A stretch of DNA of 64,000 nt from Marchantia polymorpha subsp. ruderalis (taxonomy: Eukaryota > Streptophyta > Marchantiopsida > Marchantiales > Marchantiaceae): assembly GCA_037833965.1 (NCBI GenBank), contig AP031355.1:15339501-15403500 (forward strand), in the 5' to 3' direction. Of the stretch, positions 1-12,931 are shown piece by piece. Made by a program: the position numbers and the translations under genes. Below the pieces are notes generated by a model, which was given only the letters and a program-made list of their open reading frames with translations, was not told the origin of the DNA and did no database searches. Positions within the stretch are counted from its first letter, which is position 1; the number at the start of each line of letters is the position of its first letter.

Positions 1-2312
1 TTTAGTTCTAACTAACTAAAGATGGTTACATAAGTATACAAAGTTATGAAATTCATATTAATTCCAATGAAAAAACATTGCAATTACATATCCCATACTA
101 ATATTAATCTGATGAAATACATGTAATATATAATATCAATTATCAATCAAATCATCTACAAATAATATATAAATCTAATTTTTCATCATAAAAAGTGATT
201 GACATTTTAAGACTAAAATTTAACAAAAATAAATCTACTCAAACAAATTGCACAATAGACTAGGAACAAAAATCACATACCCTGATATAATAGATTCGAG
301 TGTATGCTCTTATTAGCATCTTAGCTTCATATATAAAAGATGCTAAGAGATGCTCTTACTCATTTTGTACTTTTCAATGCAAACCAGTGGCTATGCATAT
401 GAGATATTGAAGTATTGTGTTATAACAAACAAAAGATGTTTAATTTTATCTTGCATAGCTTTCATCTTCATGGTAAGCGAAACTCTAATCAAATGTGTAA
501 TTTATAATTTTTAGCATAATGACATGTGAATCATGAGCATATGGAATAATATATCAATTTCAAGCAAAACCTCATTAATTTAATAAAAGCATTAAATGTA
601 AGTAAACTGACTTATTGCACAATCAAGCGAAGATCCAAATGTACAAGAGATGATTGTACTTAATAAGAACTAATGTAAAGCATGTTGTGGCTTTAGTTTT
701 ATCAAAATAGATTGTTATAGATTGTAAATATCTATTAACCATTTGTAGAGATCTAAGGCAAATGTAAAAATCATATCATTGTTTAGAGATCAAAATGGAT
801 CTTGTTTGGATTAGAGTTAAATAAAATAAATTCAATCATATATCCATATCAATCACAAAAATCTCAAAAATTGCTATATAAGAATATAGCTATTTTTGAG
901 TATTAACAAAACACAATGATAAAAAATAGTCGAAAATATCCACTCTTTTATCTATGTAAAACATAAAATCAACTCTATGCGCGGAATAAACAATAAAGAA
1001 TAAAGAAGAAATAATATTTTATAATAATTTTAATTCAATCAATCAAAATTTTGATTCAAATATGTTTTCAATCTTACTTAAAAATAATTAAGATGAAATC
1101 ATGCCAAGTATAAAATTTGGATTTGTGAAAAATAGTGAAAAATTGTAAATTAAATATCACATGTGGATTTTATTATTAAAAATCAGCTCTTGCAATATAT
1201 AATAAGAATTTTTTCGTCTAAATAATCTGAGACAAGATTTTTGACTTCAACTTGGTATTAGACTACAAAATATTTTTAATAATTTCAAACACAAAAATCT
1301 ATTTTAAAAAAGGTTTTATAATCTAAAACTTCATTGTATGAAACAATTTTTTTTTCTTGAAGCACTTTACAGAATAAAATATGTGATATATAAAAAAAAT
1401 ATACGATTTTTTGAAAAGAAGCAAAGAATGTATCAAGTTTGTAAAAAACACTTTCAACATCTGTATGCAATACACATCAATTTGGATAGACACTAAATAT
1501 TGTGAAAACGCTCGATGATATTATCTCAAAATCTAGAAGTTTGGAAAATTCATATTACTGTGAACAAAAATAATACAAGATTCAAATTATTATCGAAATT
1601 ATTAAAGATGATAAATTTTCATCATTGCATGCGCAATGATCATTACTATTAAACAATATATCTCTTTAAAAGCAATAATTTTAAGCCAGTAAGTTATCTA
1701 TATTTTAAACAATCTATTCATGGCTAGCAATTGAAAGAGAAATATTTTTCATTTAATCAAAAATTTTCTCTTGTAATTGACTTATTCATACAAAATTCAG
1801 TAAAATTCAGTAAAATTATTAAAATATACTTATTTAATAAATATTTTTTAAAAAATCATACATCAGAAATCACATGACTTCACAAGATATATGTAGTTTA
1901 GATTTAGATGAAAAGAAAAAAAAACCAGGAAGACATAAAAGCACTTATTGCTGATAAACGATTGCATGCATAATAGACATACATTGTCATTTGTTAATCC
2001 ACTTAACTATACAAGAGATGTGAAGTTGCAATAGTTTCTTTTGTAAAAATAGACATCATCAAATTGCAAAATGCTTGTGCTACATTCTTTAGTCTAATAA
2101 AATTCTGTAGTCAAATGATATCAAATACATATCATAAGACTAAATCTGAAATTTAATTTATATATTTTGCAGAAATTCCTCTAAAAAAATTTCATAAATT
2201 CTTCAAAATTTAGCTTTCTCTCTCGTCTTTGTTTCACTTTTTATCTTTAGTTTAATAAGGAGAATAAGAAATATTAATTTCATGCAACATGCTAGCGTGT
2301 CTATGATATCAT
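1..2312. other. AT-rich intergenic DNA, no gene seen
   Basis: This stretch is strongly AT-rich, with many A and T runs. The only open frames are short (about 60 codons), biased to Phe, Ile, Lys and Tyr, and lack recognisable motifs. No RNA gene, tandem array or coding exon could be supported. It ends at the ATCAT target duplication of the first giant LTR unit. Confidence 0.7.
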
Positions 2313-5300
2313 TGTGGTAACCCACTTTTTGTTTTTGTGCGGAATTTAAAACATTTTTAGAAAACAGTACCGCAGCGGTCATGTAAATGGTAATCGGTAC
2401 ATTTAAATAGTGTGAAGATGGATAATCGCGGGTCTCGTATGATCTCGTAGTATCCCGGAGTTGGGCGCAATGCCCAGAGCAGGCGCCCCGACCTGAACGA
2501 TCAATTCTGAAGGAGATCTCCTCCGGCGCGAGGCGCATAATCCGCCTTCGGCGTTAAGCCTTTGGCGCTAGGGAAATCCATCAGAGCTTATTCAATTCAC
2601 AACGCCTTGACTTGATTAGGGTCTTGTTGAAAAGGGCTCGACACGCTTGTTCTAACGAGCCCAAGAATGCCTAGAACGGATGAGGGCTCAAGGAGTTATG
2701 ATTGTCGGACGATACGTAGATGAACGCCTTCGGCGGAAGGAGTTCGCCTTTGGCGGAAGGAGTTCGCCTCCGGCGGGAAATCCGCCTTCGGCCCTAGATG
2801 TCCGCCTTCGGAGGTGATTTCTTCGTACGGCGCCTTCGGCGCCAGCGCATCAAGATTAGGTAAGTGACTTCGGAGGTAGCAACTCAGTATGATCCGCCTT
2901 CGGCTCAACGCCTTCAACGGGACGGACATGTGCGCCTTCGGCGGAACAGAGCTCCGACGGCAAGAGCGCCTTCGGAGGGACAAGAGGAATCAACAGACAA
3001 GACAAGATCCGTTGACCACTGTCAACGCTTTCGGCGCTGCGCGTTCGGCGATGCACCTACGGCGACGGACGTCTTCAAGGAGTTCGCCTTCGGCGCTGGA
3101 AGTCAATGCCTTCGGCGGTAGAGACGCCTTCGGCGCTGCGGGTCAACGCCTTCAGCGGAAGCAGTTCGCCTTCGGCGGAACGCCTTCGGCGATGCGAGAT
3201 GAATACGAGTTGCGAGTCGGCCAGAGGCGAAAGCCTTCGCCGCCGCGCCTTCGGCGTTGCGCGAACACGGCCGCGGCGAAGTACGATGGCGGAAATCAAA
3301 TTGAATTTTCGAGCGTGTGAGTCCGCGCGACGGAGGAGCGTGAAGCCGCGCGTGCGACAGGAGGGCCGTTACGCCTCCAAGCCGGCACAACCATCAAGTG
3401 AGTCGACACTCACGACGAAGTGTCGACAATGACATCCTGTGAGCCAAGGGCGGACAACTCATTCTTGAATTTGCGATTTCAATTTCTTGTGAGAGCTGCG
3501 CGCGCACACATCCTGGCAGAGAGGAATTCGAGAAGGCGACGCGCAGAGACTCGCAAGTTGACAGAGAGAGAATTGAGTGCGCGACCGCTGGAATTGAGAG
3601 AGATTAGAGTTTGCAGAGGAATCGCAGCCGCAGGCAAGAAGCTTGGGCATAGCGGAGGAGAGTATACGAAATTCAATTTCAAGAACGCAATGTCGAAAGC
3701 CACTCAGCTGCAGATGATTCCGCTGAAGATCCCGCAGATTGGGTTGCGCGCTTTTTAGACCCAGTTGTTTGCGGTGAAGCTCGATATCCTCCTGTGGGGA
3801 TGGAATTACGTGTGCTAGGACATGGTGCGCAAATGGCAAAGGGAGAGACACCAACCTACGTAGCTCTGGGTTCGAGTGGCATTTCACCGGGTTTTGACCG
3901 CACGTAGGTTGGACCGTCCACGCACCGTTGGACCGTCCAAGATTGGGCACAGGTACTGGGAAGATGTGCGGGCGAGGACGGATACCTCATATTTGATAGT
4001 GAGAGCATCAAGGTGACGAAGGAGGAAGAGATTTCCTTCGCGACCTTGTTAAAAGTGAAAAGTCCAGCAAGAACGGGTACAGGACCCGGGACTACAAGGA
4101 CCCTACCGCAGAAATGTCGCGGTAGCACTTCTCCAACTCTTGCAGCCGCACAGGACCACATACATAACTTCTTGGCAAGTGTCTTTCGTGGAGCTGGCGT
4201 TGGTCGGAGCTCCGATTCATTGGTCGCGTAACTTGTGGAAGATTACGCGGCAGCATGCGTTTGAGGAGAAGGGGGATCGATCAATCATCTCTCCTCCTTC
4301 TTGATCAACTTTTATCGGTCGATGGGTTGCTTAACCGCGACCGAGCGTGTTCAATATCCGCTTCTATCACTCAGCAATCCCGGGAGGTATGTGAGAGATA
4401 TCGAGGTCGACACCGACGCTGAAGAGACTCCGGCCTCCACGCCACCAGCCCAACAGAGTGCGGGAAGGGAAACATTCGCAGCGTGAGTGCCGCGGAAGCG
4501 GAGATGGAAGGGAGAACCAGAGAAGGGTCAACATCAAGACTCGGCTGTTCTCAAACGGAAGCGGCCACTGGAGGAGCTTTGCAGTCGGCGGAAGCAGAAA
4601 GCACCCAGGCTTGTATTGCCTGCAAGTAGCGTAGAGACAAGGCGTGCCACCGGAGCAAAGGAGACGCCATCCTCGGAGGAGGATGGGAACACGCGGACGG
4701 CAGAGGGGTCAGCAGACCTCCCTACGCCGAAGGCACGGACGCCTTCGGCGGAAGCAAGACGGCCTTCGGGTCAAGAGAGACGACACGCGGCACCGATGAG
4801 TGTGCCGGCAACGGATAGGAGAGCTGCACGAGCACCGTACGCGGACTCGCCTTCGGGGCTGGGCTTTCGGCTCGAGTGCCTTCAGTGCAGCAGAGGAAGG
4901 GAAAGGAGCCAGCGGAAGATCCGCCTTCGGCTCAAGGGCCTTCGGCGGTAAGTCCGCCGGAAAGTGCGCCTTCGGGCCAAGGAGTTGCGAGTAGGGAGCC
5001 GGCGGGGAACGCGCTTTCGGCGGTAAGTCCGCCGGAAGGTGCGCCTTCGGTGGAAGCGCCGCCGACAAATGCGCCTTCGGCGGAGGCACCTTCGGAGCAG
5101 GACCTATCGAAGGAGCAGGACCTAACGGAAGAGCGAACTGACAGTCGGAAGGAAGAAACACGTGTGCGCGCTGCACAATTGCAATCCGCGCAAACACCTT
5201 CCGCACGAACGCCTTCGGCGATGCGGAGTTAGTAGAAGCCGGACGGGCGAGGAGTGCGAGTTTGGCACAACCCAACTCTCCCACCGCCTTAGACATTCTG

Positions 5301-7411
5301 GCCGGAAGCAGCGCGGCAGCAGCGGCAACAGTGGCAGCAGACGACGCAGCCACTACGAAGCCCCACTCACGAGAGTCACTAGAGAAGTCAGTGGCGACCG
5401 AAATCCTCAATTCGGAGGATGACGAGGGAGGAGAGATGGAAACGGAAACGGGATCGGGATCGGGATCGAGTGAGGAGGAGAAACAATCGTTGGCAGGCAC
5501 GCCGACGGCGGCACTCTACGAGCAGGTGGTACCTCTGTTGAGGTACCTTGATCGTAAGGTGGCGAAGTATGCAGACCCCCGCCAGCCTGGGTCCTACGTC
5601 GAGTTAGTGCGTAGGCGGACTCGCACTAAAGTCCACACCAGCAAGTTGTTGGCACGTCTGGATGGGGACATTAAGGATCTGCGGGAGAAGAATGAGTGTC
5701 TGTTGGGCCACATTACTCTCACTCGGAAGATGCACAAGGTCGTCGACAAGTTGAAAGATGAGAAACTTGAAGAAGCGACGAAGGAGTTCGCCAAGGAGAA
5801 GGCGAAGCTCGTAGATGAGCTGGATTCTGAGCAGACTCAGAATCAAATTTTGTCAGAGGAGCTCGTGCGGCAGACACGGTTGTTGGAGCAGTGTTAGCTC
5901 GCACGTTAGGCGGATGAAGAATTAATCCGCAAACTGCAATCCGAGTGCGGGGAATTGAGAGCGCAGCGTGCGGACGCTGAATTGCAGTTAGTAGTAGTTG
6001 AAGATGATCGCCGGCGGGAGGCAGATCACACGAAGGAGGAGTTGGCGAGGCGAGTCAACCACTGTCTCAGAGGTTATACCCACTGGGAAGTGGCGGCGCA
6101 GGAGAAACTCACACTGCGCGTGTTAGAGCTTCGTGCGGCGGGTTTGGTGTCAGGTGACAGTCGGAGCCGGCGGCGAGTAGCGAAGAAGTTAGATTCGTTT
6201 CTATCAAGGTCGCGGGACGCCATGGCCACCCTCGAGACAGAGGTTACTGCGGTGTTGCGGCGGCTGGGACTGCGCAGTCGAGCTGAAGACTGGTCGGGTA
6301 GGAGGTTAGTGCGCGGCAGTCCGTCGCGAAGAAGGTGAAGCACTGGATCTGCAGACTGTAGCGTAGTGTGGTTCCGTGCAGGCGTGTAGTGTAGTGTAGT
6401 GTAATGTTAGTTAAAACTTAGAAGGTATAAAGTGGTTCAAGGCGTCTTGCCTTGGGATTCTTTCAGTTTCGGAAGTGCAGATCAGGAACTCATTTTCTCT
6501 GCGCGTTTGTGTCCTTAGTTCTGTCACCACGCAAGAGGAGCTACAACTTGGCGATCCGCATTTTGTAGCTGAAGGCCTTCGGCCGAATGTTCAGAGCTAG
6601 TACACTGGTTAGAGACTTGAGTAGTTCGAATCTACACCTGCGGGTGATTGCCGATGCTCAGAGCTAGTCATTAGTTAGATACTTGAACAATTTCCCCCTT
6701 ACACTTTCGAGTGATTGTTCTTGATTGTACTCCTTCGGGATTTTTCCCCTGAACGCCAAAGTGAAGTTTTGTTACTTCGAGTAAGCCTTGGTTGTAATTT
6801 AGGTTACGATGCAGCAGGTGCCTTAAGGGCAACCCCTGTAGTACTTCTGGGAATGACAAGTGCCTAAGAATTCAAACTCTTCAATAGACTGTTATGGTGT
6901 GCTACTGGATCGTTTCTCAGTTGAGTCTCTCAGTTCGGACCTGTGTTCTCTGCGCGTTTTGTGAGTTGAGTGTGTTGTTCACCGCGTGTGAGTGACTTCG
7001 ATCCAAAGTAGGAAGTTCAATCTGGGTTCCCTGTGCTAGCAGAAACTAGTGGAAGGGTTGTAAAAGCCGGAGTTGGGAGTCACTACCCGCAGATTCGCTG
7101 AGTGTATTCGCGAGAGACTTTTCCCCTGAAATCTTAAGTGGAGGTCCTAACCGACCTCTGAGTTGTGTTTCTATAGTTTCAGGTGTGTGTGTGTGTGTGT
7201 GTGTTGAGTGAACTACGCTGCATTGTGCGACCTCCAAGTGAGCTTCGAGTGAACACTTGCAGTATTTCTGGGAGTGACAGTCGCCTGAGAATTCAAACTC
7301 TTCAATAGTCTGTTAAATGTGACACTTTGTACTCTGTGTGTTGCCTCTGTCCCTGTGGGTTCGACCTTTCTACCATTATATTGCAGTTTTAGCCTTTGGT
7401 GGGTTATTACA
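2313..7411 (+). mobile_element. Giant LTR unit, copy 1 (solo LTR, broken)
   Basis: The unit starts TGTGGTAACCCAC and ends GTGGGTTATTACA. It is flanked by the perfect 5-bp duplication ATCAT (2308-2312 and 7412-7416). No direct repeat links its two ends, so it is best read as a solo LTR of a Gypsy element. In order it holds a leader packed with CGCCTTCGGCG-type palindromes (about 2520-3290), a decayed version of the LTR-borne reading frame (about 3420-6340), a TATA box and dyad (about 6425-6455), and a 3' part of about 950 bp with a GT microsatellite. The frame is broken in about half a dozen or more places, and this is the most decayed of the long copies, so probably the oldest. A DNA transposon with short inverted ends is the less likely alternative. 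Confidence 0.8.
2690..3290. repeat. Dense array of CGCCTTCGGCG near-palindromes
   Basis: The leader of copy 1 is built from closely spaced units of the form CGCCTTCGGCG and variants such as CGCCTCCGGCG and CGCCTTTGGCG, joined by short linkers. Each unit is an inverted repeat with a three-base centre. On the complementary strand that centre is GAA closed by C and G, a type known to form very stable DNA mini-hairpins. The same units occur in the leaders and coding frames of the other copies, so they look like a dispersed palindromic motif of this family rather than a simple tandem repeat. Confidence 0.8.
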
Positions 7412-7800
7412 ATCATTTTGTGTAAATTTACGGTTATTAACAAAAACCTTTCTAGAATAAAAATGTGTTTGAGCCAAGGTTTTAAAGTAGATTTTTATGA
7501 AGTGTCAAAATGATTTTAAATGATAAATAAAATAAAATAAAATAAACTTGTTCAAAATGATGATGAAAACATGAATGTGTTGATAGATTGTGATTCAAAA
7601 CACATATATAAATTACTAATACAAAGTGAGTCAAAGTTATACAATGTGGTCCACAATGATGATAAAAACTGATACAAACGATCATAATGATGATAATTTA
7701 CTTATACAAAATGATCAATAGTAATGATAAAAAGTTCGTACAAAAAATATCATTGTAGTGAAATACACTAGTTTAAAATGACTTGAAATAGGTATTAAGG
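7412..7800. other. AT-rich spacer between two giant LTR units
   Basis: This is 389 bp of AT-rich host DNA with degenerate reiterations of an ACAAAATGATGATAA-like motif. It begins with the ATCAT duplication of copy 1 and ends with the TAAGG duplication of copy 2. I see no gene in it. Confidence 0.7.
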
Positions 7801-7869
7801 TGTGGTACCCCACTTTTGGTAATTTTGAGGAAATTAAAACATTTTTGGAAAACTGTACCACGGCAGCAG

Positions 7870-7877
7870 TATAAATA
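7870..7877 (+). promoter_or_regulatory. Possible TATA box for the LTR-borne frame
   Basis: TATAAATA lies 70 bp inside the left end of copy 2 and about 1.1 kb before the reading frame at 9012. Other copies have TGTAAATA or TTTAAATA at this place, so the box is only fully canonical here. If real, it would drive a transcript of the LTR-borne gene, separate from the genomic RNA promoter further downstream. Confidence 0.4.
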
Positions 7878-10800
7878 GCCTTCGGTGCATCAAAATAGAG
7901 TGAATTCGGAAGATCGCAGAGATTCTCGAGGGACCTTGTAGAATCTAGGAGTTGGGTGAAGCGTCAGAAGGGCACCACCCTCCCTGCAAGCTCTAAAGGT
8001 ATGATCCCTACGGCACAAGGCGCAAAATCCGCCTTGAGGCGCTGCGCCCTCGGCGGTAGGGAAATCCTTCATATTTAGGTCAACCCCCAAACGCCTTGAC
8101 TTAGTTAGGATCTCGTTGAAAAGAACTCGACGCGCTGATTCCAACGAGCCCAAGAACGCCACGAACGGAGGAGGGCTCCGGGAGTTATGAAGGTCGCAAG
8201 ATACTTAGCTTTCCGCCTGCGCACATGCGAAGAAGTTTTGTCCTATGCGCGGACGGAGTAGTTCGCCTGCGCACAGGCAAAATAGGGTTTTTTGATGTAG
8301 GCGCGAAGTTCGCCTACGCACAGGAGTACGCCTGTGCACAAGCGCTTCGGCGTCGGCGGGAAATCCGCCTTGGGCCCTAGAAATGCGCCTTCGGAGGTAG
8401 AAATTGTACGGCGCCTTCCGCGCCAGCGCAACAGCGCGGACGAGCAAGGAGCCGCCAGAACAGTAAAATCCGTACGGACCGTATGGACTGTACGGACGGG
8501 ACGGATGGATGCGCTCGTGGTCGGACGGAGTTGCGGCGGCGAGAGCGCCGACGGAGAGACAAGGAACGGACAGTCTGGACAGAGTCGGTTGACCGCGGTC
8601 AATGCCTTCCGCGCCAGCGCATCGACGCGGACGGACTTTGCCTACGCACAGGCGAGCGCCTGTGCATAGGCGGGTGAAGTTCCGCGCCGGCGGAGAATCC
8701 GCCGAGGAGTGCGCCTGCGCACAGGCGGGAGTTGAATTTTTGTCCGACGTGCGGACACGCGCCGGGGCAGAGGAGGATTGGCTGAGGAGCGGTACGAACG
8801 AGTGTACCGTGCAAGGCGGAAAATCCGCCTTCGGCGCTGCGCACCCATGTCCGCGGCGTAGTACGTTCGCGGAGTTCAAATTCGCCAATTCGAGCGTGTG
8901 AGTTAAATCGGCGTCGGCGGAGCGTGAAGCCGCGCGTGAGAGCGGAGACCGTTTTAGCGTAGAGCCGGCGCGGCCATCATTTGAGTCGACCCTCACGGTC
9001 AAGAGCCGACCATGACCTTCGACCGGGAGGCGGAGAGCATCCCATTCTTGAATTCGCGATTCCATTTTCTAGTGCGAGCTGCGCGCGTCCATCTGCTAGC
9101 TGCTAAGCATTCCCGACATCGCCGCGCAGAGGATTACTTAGTGATTGAGAGAGAATTGAGTGCGCGCGATTTGGAATTGAGTGAGATTAGAGTTTGCCGA
9201 GGAAGCAAGGAGCTCGAGCGGAGCAGAAGGAGAATTAGCGAACAGGCGAATTCCAAGAACGCAATGTCAAGACTGAGCCGATTGCGGATGCTGCCGCTCC
9301 GACTGCCACAGAACGGGCTGCGCGCTTACGAGGAGCTCCTGATAGCAAGAAAGCTCGATTTCTTGCTATAAGGATGGAACTACATATGTGCGGATATGGT
9401 GCGCGAGTGGCTAGAGCCACGGGGATCACCTTCGCGCGGATTGCGTCCGCATGTCGATCGGTGGACAGTCCAAGATTGGGCGCAAGCATTAGGGAGGTGT
9501 GCCGGCATCCCAGGGCACCTCCTCTTTGATAGTGAGAGCGCAAGGTGTCTAAGCAGGACGAGGCGCAATTTGTGGAGCTGTTCAAGCGGGAGAGATCTAC
9601 CAAGAATGGGTACAAGACCCGCGATTACAAGGATCGCTTCCGCCGAACTGTGGCTACGGCGCTGCTGCAATTACTGCAGCCACACCGCGCCTGCTACATC
9701 ACATTGTGGCAGGTCTCTTTTGTGGAGTGCATCATCGAGGGAGCTCCAATTCACTGGGCGAGCATCCTGCACAGAGTGATGCGACAACACGCCTTTGAGG
9801 AGAAGGGGGGACTCTCAATCATCTCTCTCCTTTCCTCATCAATTTTTATCGGCAGCGGAATTGTTTGACCGCGGCGGAGCTTGCTCGTTTTCCGCCGTTG
9901 TCCGTCGACCATCCCGGGAAGTATGTGCGGGACAACGAGGTCGACACTGATGCAGAGGAGTCGCCGACTTCTACTCCGCCAAGGCGGAGGGACGAAGGAA
10001 GAAACACTCCCGCAGCGAGAGTGCCGCGGAAGCGGCGATGGAGAGAGGAGTCCGAAGAGGAGCAGCATCAAGAACCCACTGCTCCCATTCGGCAGCGGCC
10101 GTTGCACGAAGTGTGCAGCCGGCCGAAGCAGAAGGCGCGCAGGCTAGTGTTACCAGCCAGCAGCGCGGACACGGCGACGATTGCCACGGAGAAAGGAGGT
10201 GCGTCACCGGAGAAGAACGAGGGAGCGCAGACGGCTGCAGGAGCGACGGGCCACGCTACACCTTCGACGGACGAGAGGCCGCCTACGGGCCAAGGGCCTC
10301 CGGAGTTACCACGTGCGTTGCGGACAGGTGTTCCGCCTGCGCACAGGCGAGCCTCGACGGAAAGGCGACCACAAGCGGACGTGGACCTACGCCTACGCGT
10401 AGGAAGGAGCAGTCCGCCTGTGCACAGGTCGCCTACACACGTGCCGCCTGTGCACAGGCAGGATTCACCCCCGTTCCAACGTAGGAAGGGGAAGGAGCCG
10501 GCGGAAGATCCGCCTACGGGTCACGGGCTTTCGGGGCCAGACCCTCCGGCGCCCAACGCGCCGCGATTTGCGCCTTCGGCGCTAGGGCCCTCGGGCCAAC
10601 GAGATGTGAACAGGGAGCGTGCGGAGGCCGCACCATCGGCGGGTAGTCCGCCGGTAGATGCGCCTTCGGCGGCAAGGCCTACGGGCCAAGGGACATCGGG
10701 CGAGCGACCTCCGGCTATGTCGCCTTCGGCGATAGACGCCTTCGGCGCTGCGCCTGCGGCGGACAAGGCGCCGGCATTTGCGCCTGCGCACAGGCCAGGC

Positions 10801-12143
10801 ACAGCCCTCGCGCAGGACCGATTGAGGGAGCAGGACCTGAAGGGGGAGCGGATTGACTGTCCGCGGGACGAAATTTCGGTGCGCGATGCGCAATCAAACC
10901 CCGCGCAGACACCCTCCGCTCGATCGCCTTCGGCGGCGGACGTCGGCGGCAGAGAGGATACGGTCGAAGACAGACAAGCGGGCGACGGGGATATAGCACG
11001 GCCACATTCGCCCACCGCCTTGGACATTTTGGCGAAGAGCAGCGAGGCTGCAGCGGTGCCTTCGCAGGCAGCACCCATAGACGACGTGCAGCCCCACTTG
11101 GGTCAGTCGCCAACGCAATCAATGGCGACTGAAATCCTTAACTCGGATGATGACGACGGAGGTTCCACAGAAGCAATGTCGGGAGCCAGGGATACCGAGG
11201 AGGAGGAGGAGGAAATTGTTGGAGCGCCGGCGGCGGCGCTCTCTGAGCAGGTGATACCGTTGCTGAAGTACTTGGATCGCAAATTTGATAAATACGCTGA
11301 TCCACTTCAGCCGGGATCTTACATCGAATTAGTGCGCAGACGGACTCGCACTAAAGTCCACACTAGCAAGCTACTAGCTCGGGTGGACCGGGAACTTAAG
11401 GATCTGCGAGAGAAGCATGAATGCTTGTGGGGTCAGTATAACCTCAATTAGAAATTCTACAAGTACTCCGAAAAGGTGAGGGATGGGAAACTGGAAGAGC
11501 TCACCAAGGAGCAGGTGAAGGTCACGGAAGCACTGATTTCTGAGCAGACCCAGAATCGGATTTTGTCAGAGGAGCTCGTGCGACAGACGCGGTTGTTAGA
11601 GCAGTGTCAGCTCGCACGACAGGCGGATGAGGATTTAATCCGCAGGCTACAGTCAGAGTGTGGGGAATTGAGAGCGCAGCGTGCGGAGGCCGAATCGTAG
11701 TTGGTGGTAATTGAAGATGATCGCAGGCGAGAGGCAGATCGCACGAAGGAGGAGATGGCGAGGCGTGTCGCCCACTGTCTCAAGGGCTACGCCCACTGGG
11801 AAGTGGCGGCGCAGGAGAAACTCACACTGCGTGAGTTAGAGCTTCGTGCAGCCGGGTTGTTGACAGGCGACAGCAGGAGTCGGCGGAAGGTGGCGAAGAA
11901 GCTAGACGCTTTTCTGTCAAAGGCGCGGGATACCATGTCCACCCTCGAGGTGGAGGTGTCCGCGGCGTTGCAGCGGTTAGGACTGCGTAGTCGAGCGGAA
12001 GACTGGCAGGGTAGGGAGTTAGTGCGCGGCAGTCCATCGCGCAGGAGACGTAGCACAGGTTCTGCGGAGTGTAGTGTAGCGTGGTTCCGTGCCGGCGCAT
12101 AGTGTAGTGTAGTGCAGTGTAGTGCTAGTTAGGACTTAGAAGG

Positions 12144-12172
12144 TATAAAGTAGTTCAAGGCGTTTTGCCTTG
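12144..12172 (+). promoter_or_regulatory. Second TATA box and adjoining dyad in the LTR
   Basis: TATAAAG starts at 12144 and is followed 5 bp later by CAAGGC-GTTTT-GCCTTG (12156-12172), a 6-bp inverted repeat with a 5-base loop. The arrangement is present in all copies that keep this part. In copies E, B and F the stem is CCAGGC/GCCTGG, so one base pair has changed on both sides. It sits after the LTR-borne frame and about 950 bp before the LTR end, where the promoter of the genomic RNA (U3/R boundary) is expected. Confidence 0.6.
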
Positions 12173-12900
12173 GGTTCTTTCCCAATTTCGGAAGTGCAGA
12201 TCAGGAACTCATTTTCTCTGCGTGTTTGTGTCCTTAGTTCTGTCACCACGCAAGGTTCGCTACCACTTGGCGTTCCGCATTTTGTAGCTGAAGACCTTCG
12301 GCCGAATGTTCAGAGCTAGTACATTGGTTAGAGACTTGAGTAGTTCGGATCTACACCTGCAGGTGATTGCCGATGCTCAGAGCCAATGACTAGTTAGATA
12401 CTTGAATAGTTTCGCCCCTACACCTTCGAGTGTTTGTTCCTGATTGTACTCCTTTGGAATTTTTCCCCTTAATGCCAAAGTGAAGTTTTGTTACTTCGTG
12501 TAAGCCTTGGTTGTAAATTCAGGTTACGCTGCAGCAAGTGCCTTCAGGGTAACCCCTGTAGTATTTCTGGGAATGACAAGTGCATGAGAATTCAAACTCT
12601 TCAATAGACTGTTGTTGTGTTACTGGAATGTTTCTCAGTGAGTTCTTCAGTGCGGACCTGTGTTCTCTACGCGTTTTGTGAGTTGAGAGTGTTGTTCACC
12701 GCGTATGAGTGACTTCGATCCGAAGTAGGCAGTCCAAACCGGGTTTCCTACGCTAGCAGCAAGCTAGTGGAAGTGTTGTAAAAGCCGGAGTTGGAAGTCA
12801 CTACCCGCAGCTTCGCTGAGTGTACTCTTGAGAGGCCTTCCCCCTGAAATCTTGAGTAGAGGTCCTAACGGGTCTCTGGGTTGTGTTTCTGTAGTTTCAG

Positions 12901-12931
<31 letters not shown>

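Noticed and set aside
1285-1470. Short frames of about 60 codons in AT-rich DNA
   Set aside because: Length and composition are as expected by chance; no motifs or signals.
2690-3290. CRISPR array or satellite
   Set aside because: The repeats are about 11 bp, irregularly spaced and imperfect, and the setting is a plant nuclear genome.
8205-9065. Minus-strand frame of about 286 codons in the leader of copy 2
   Set aside because: It lies in palindrome-rich leader sequence where several frames are open on both strands; composition is Arg/Pro/Ala-biased without motifs.
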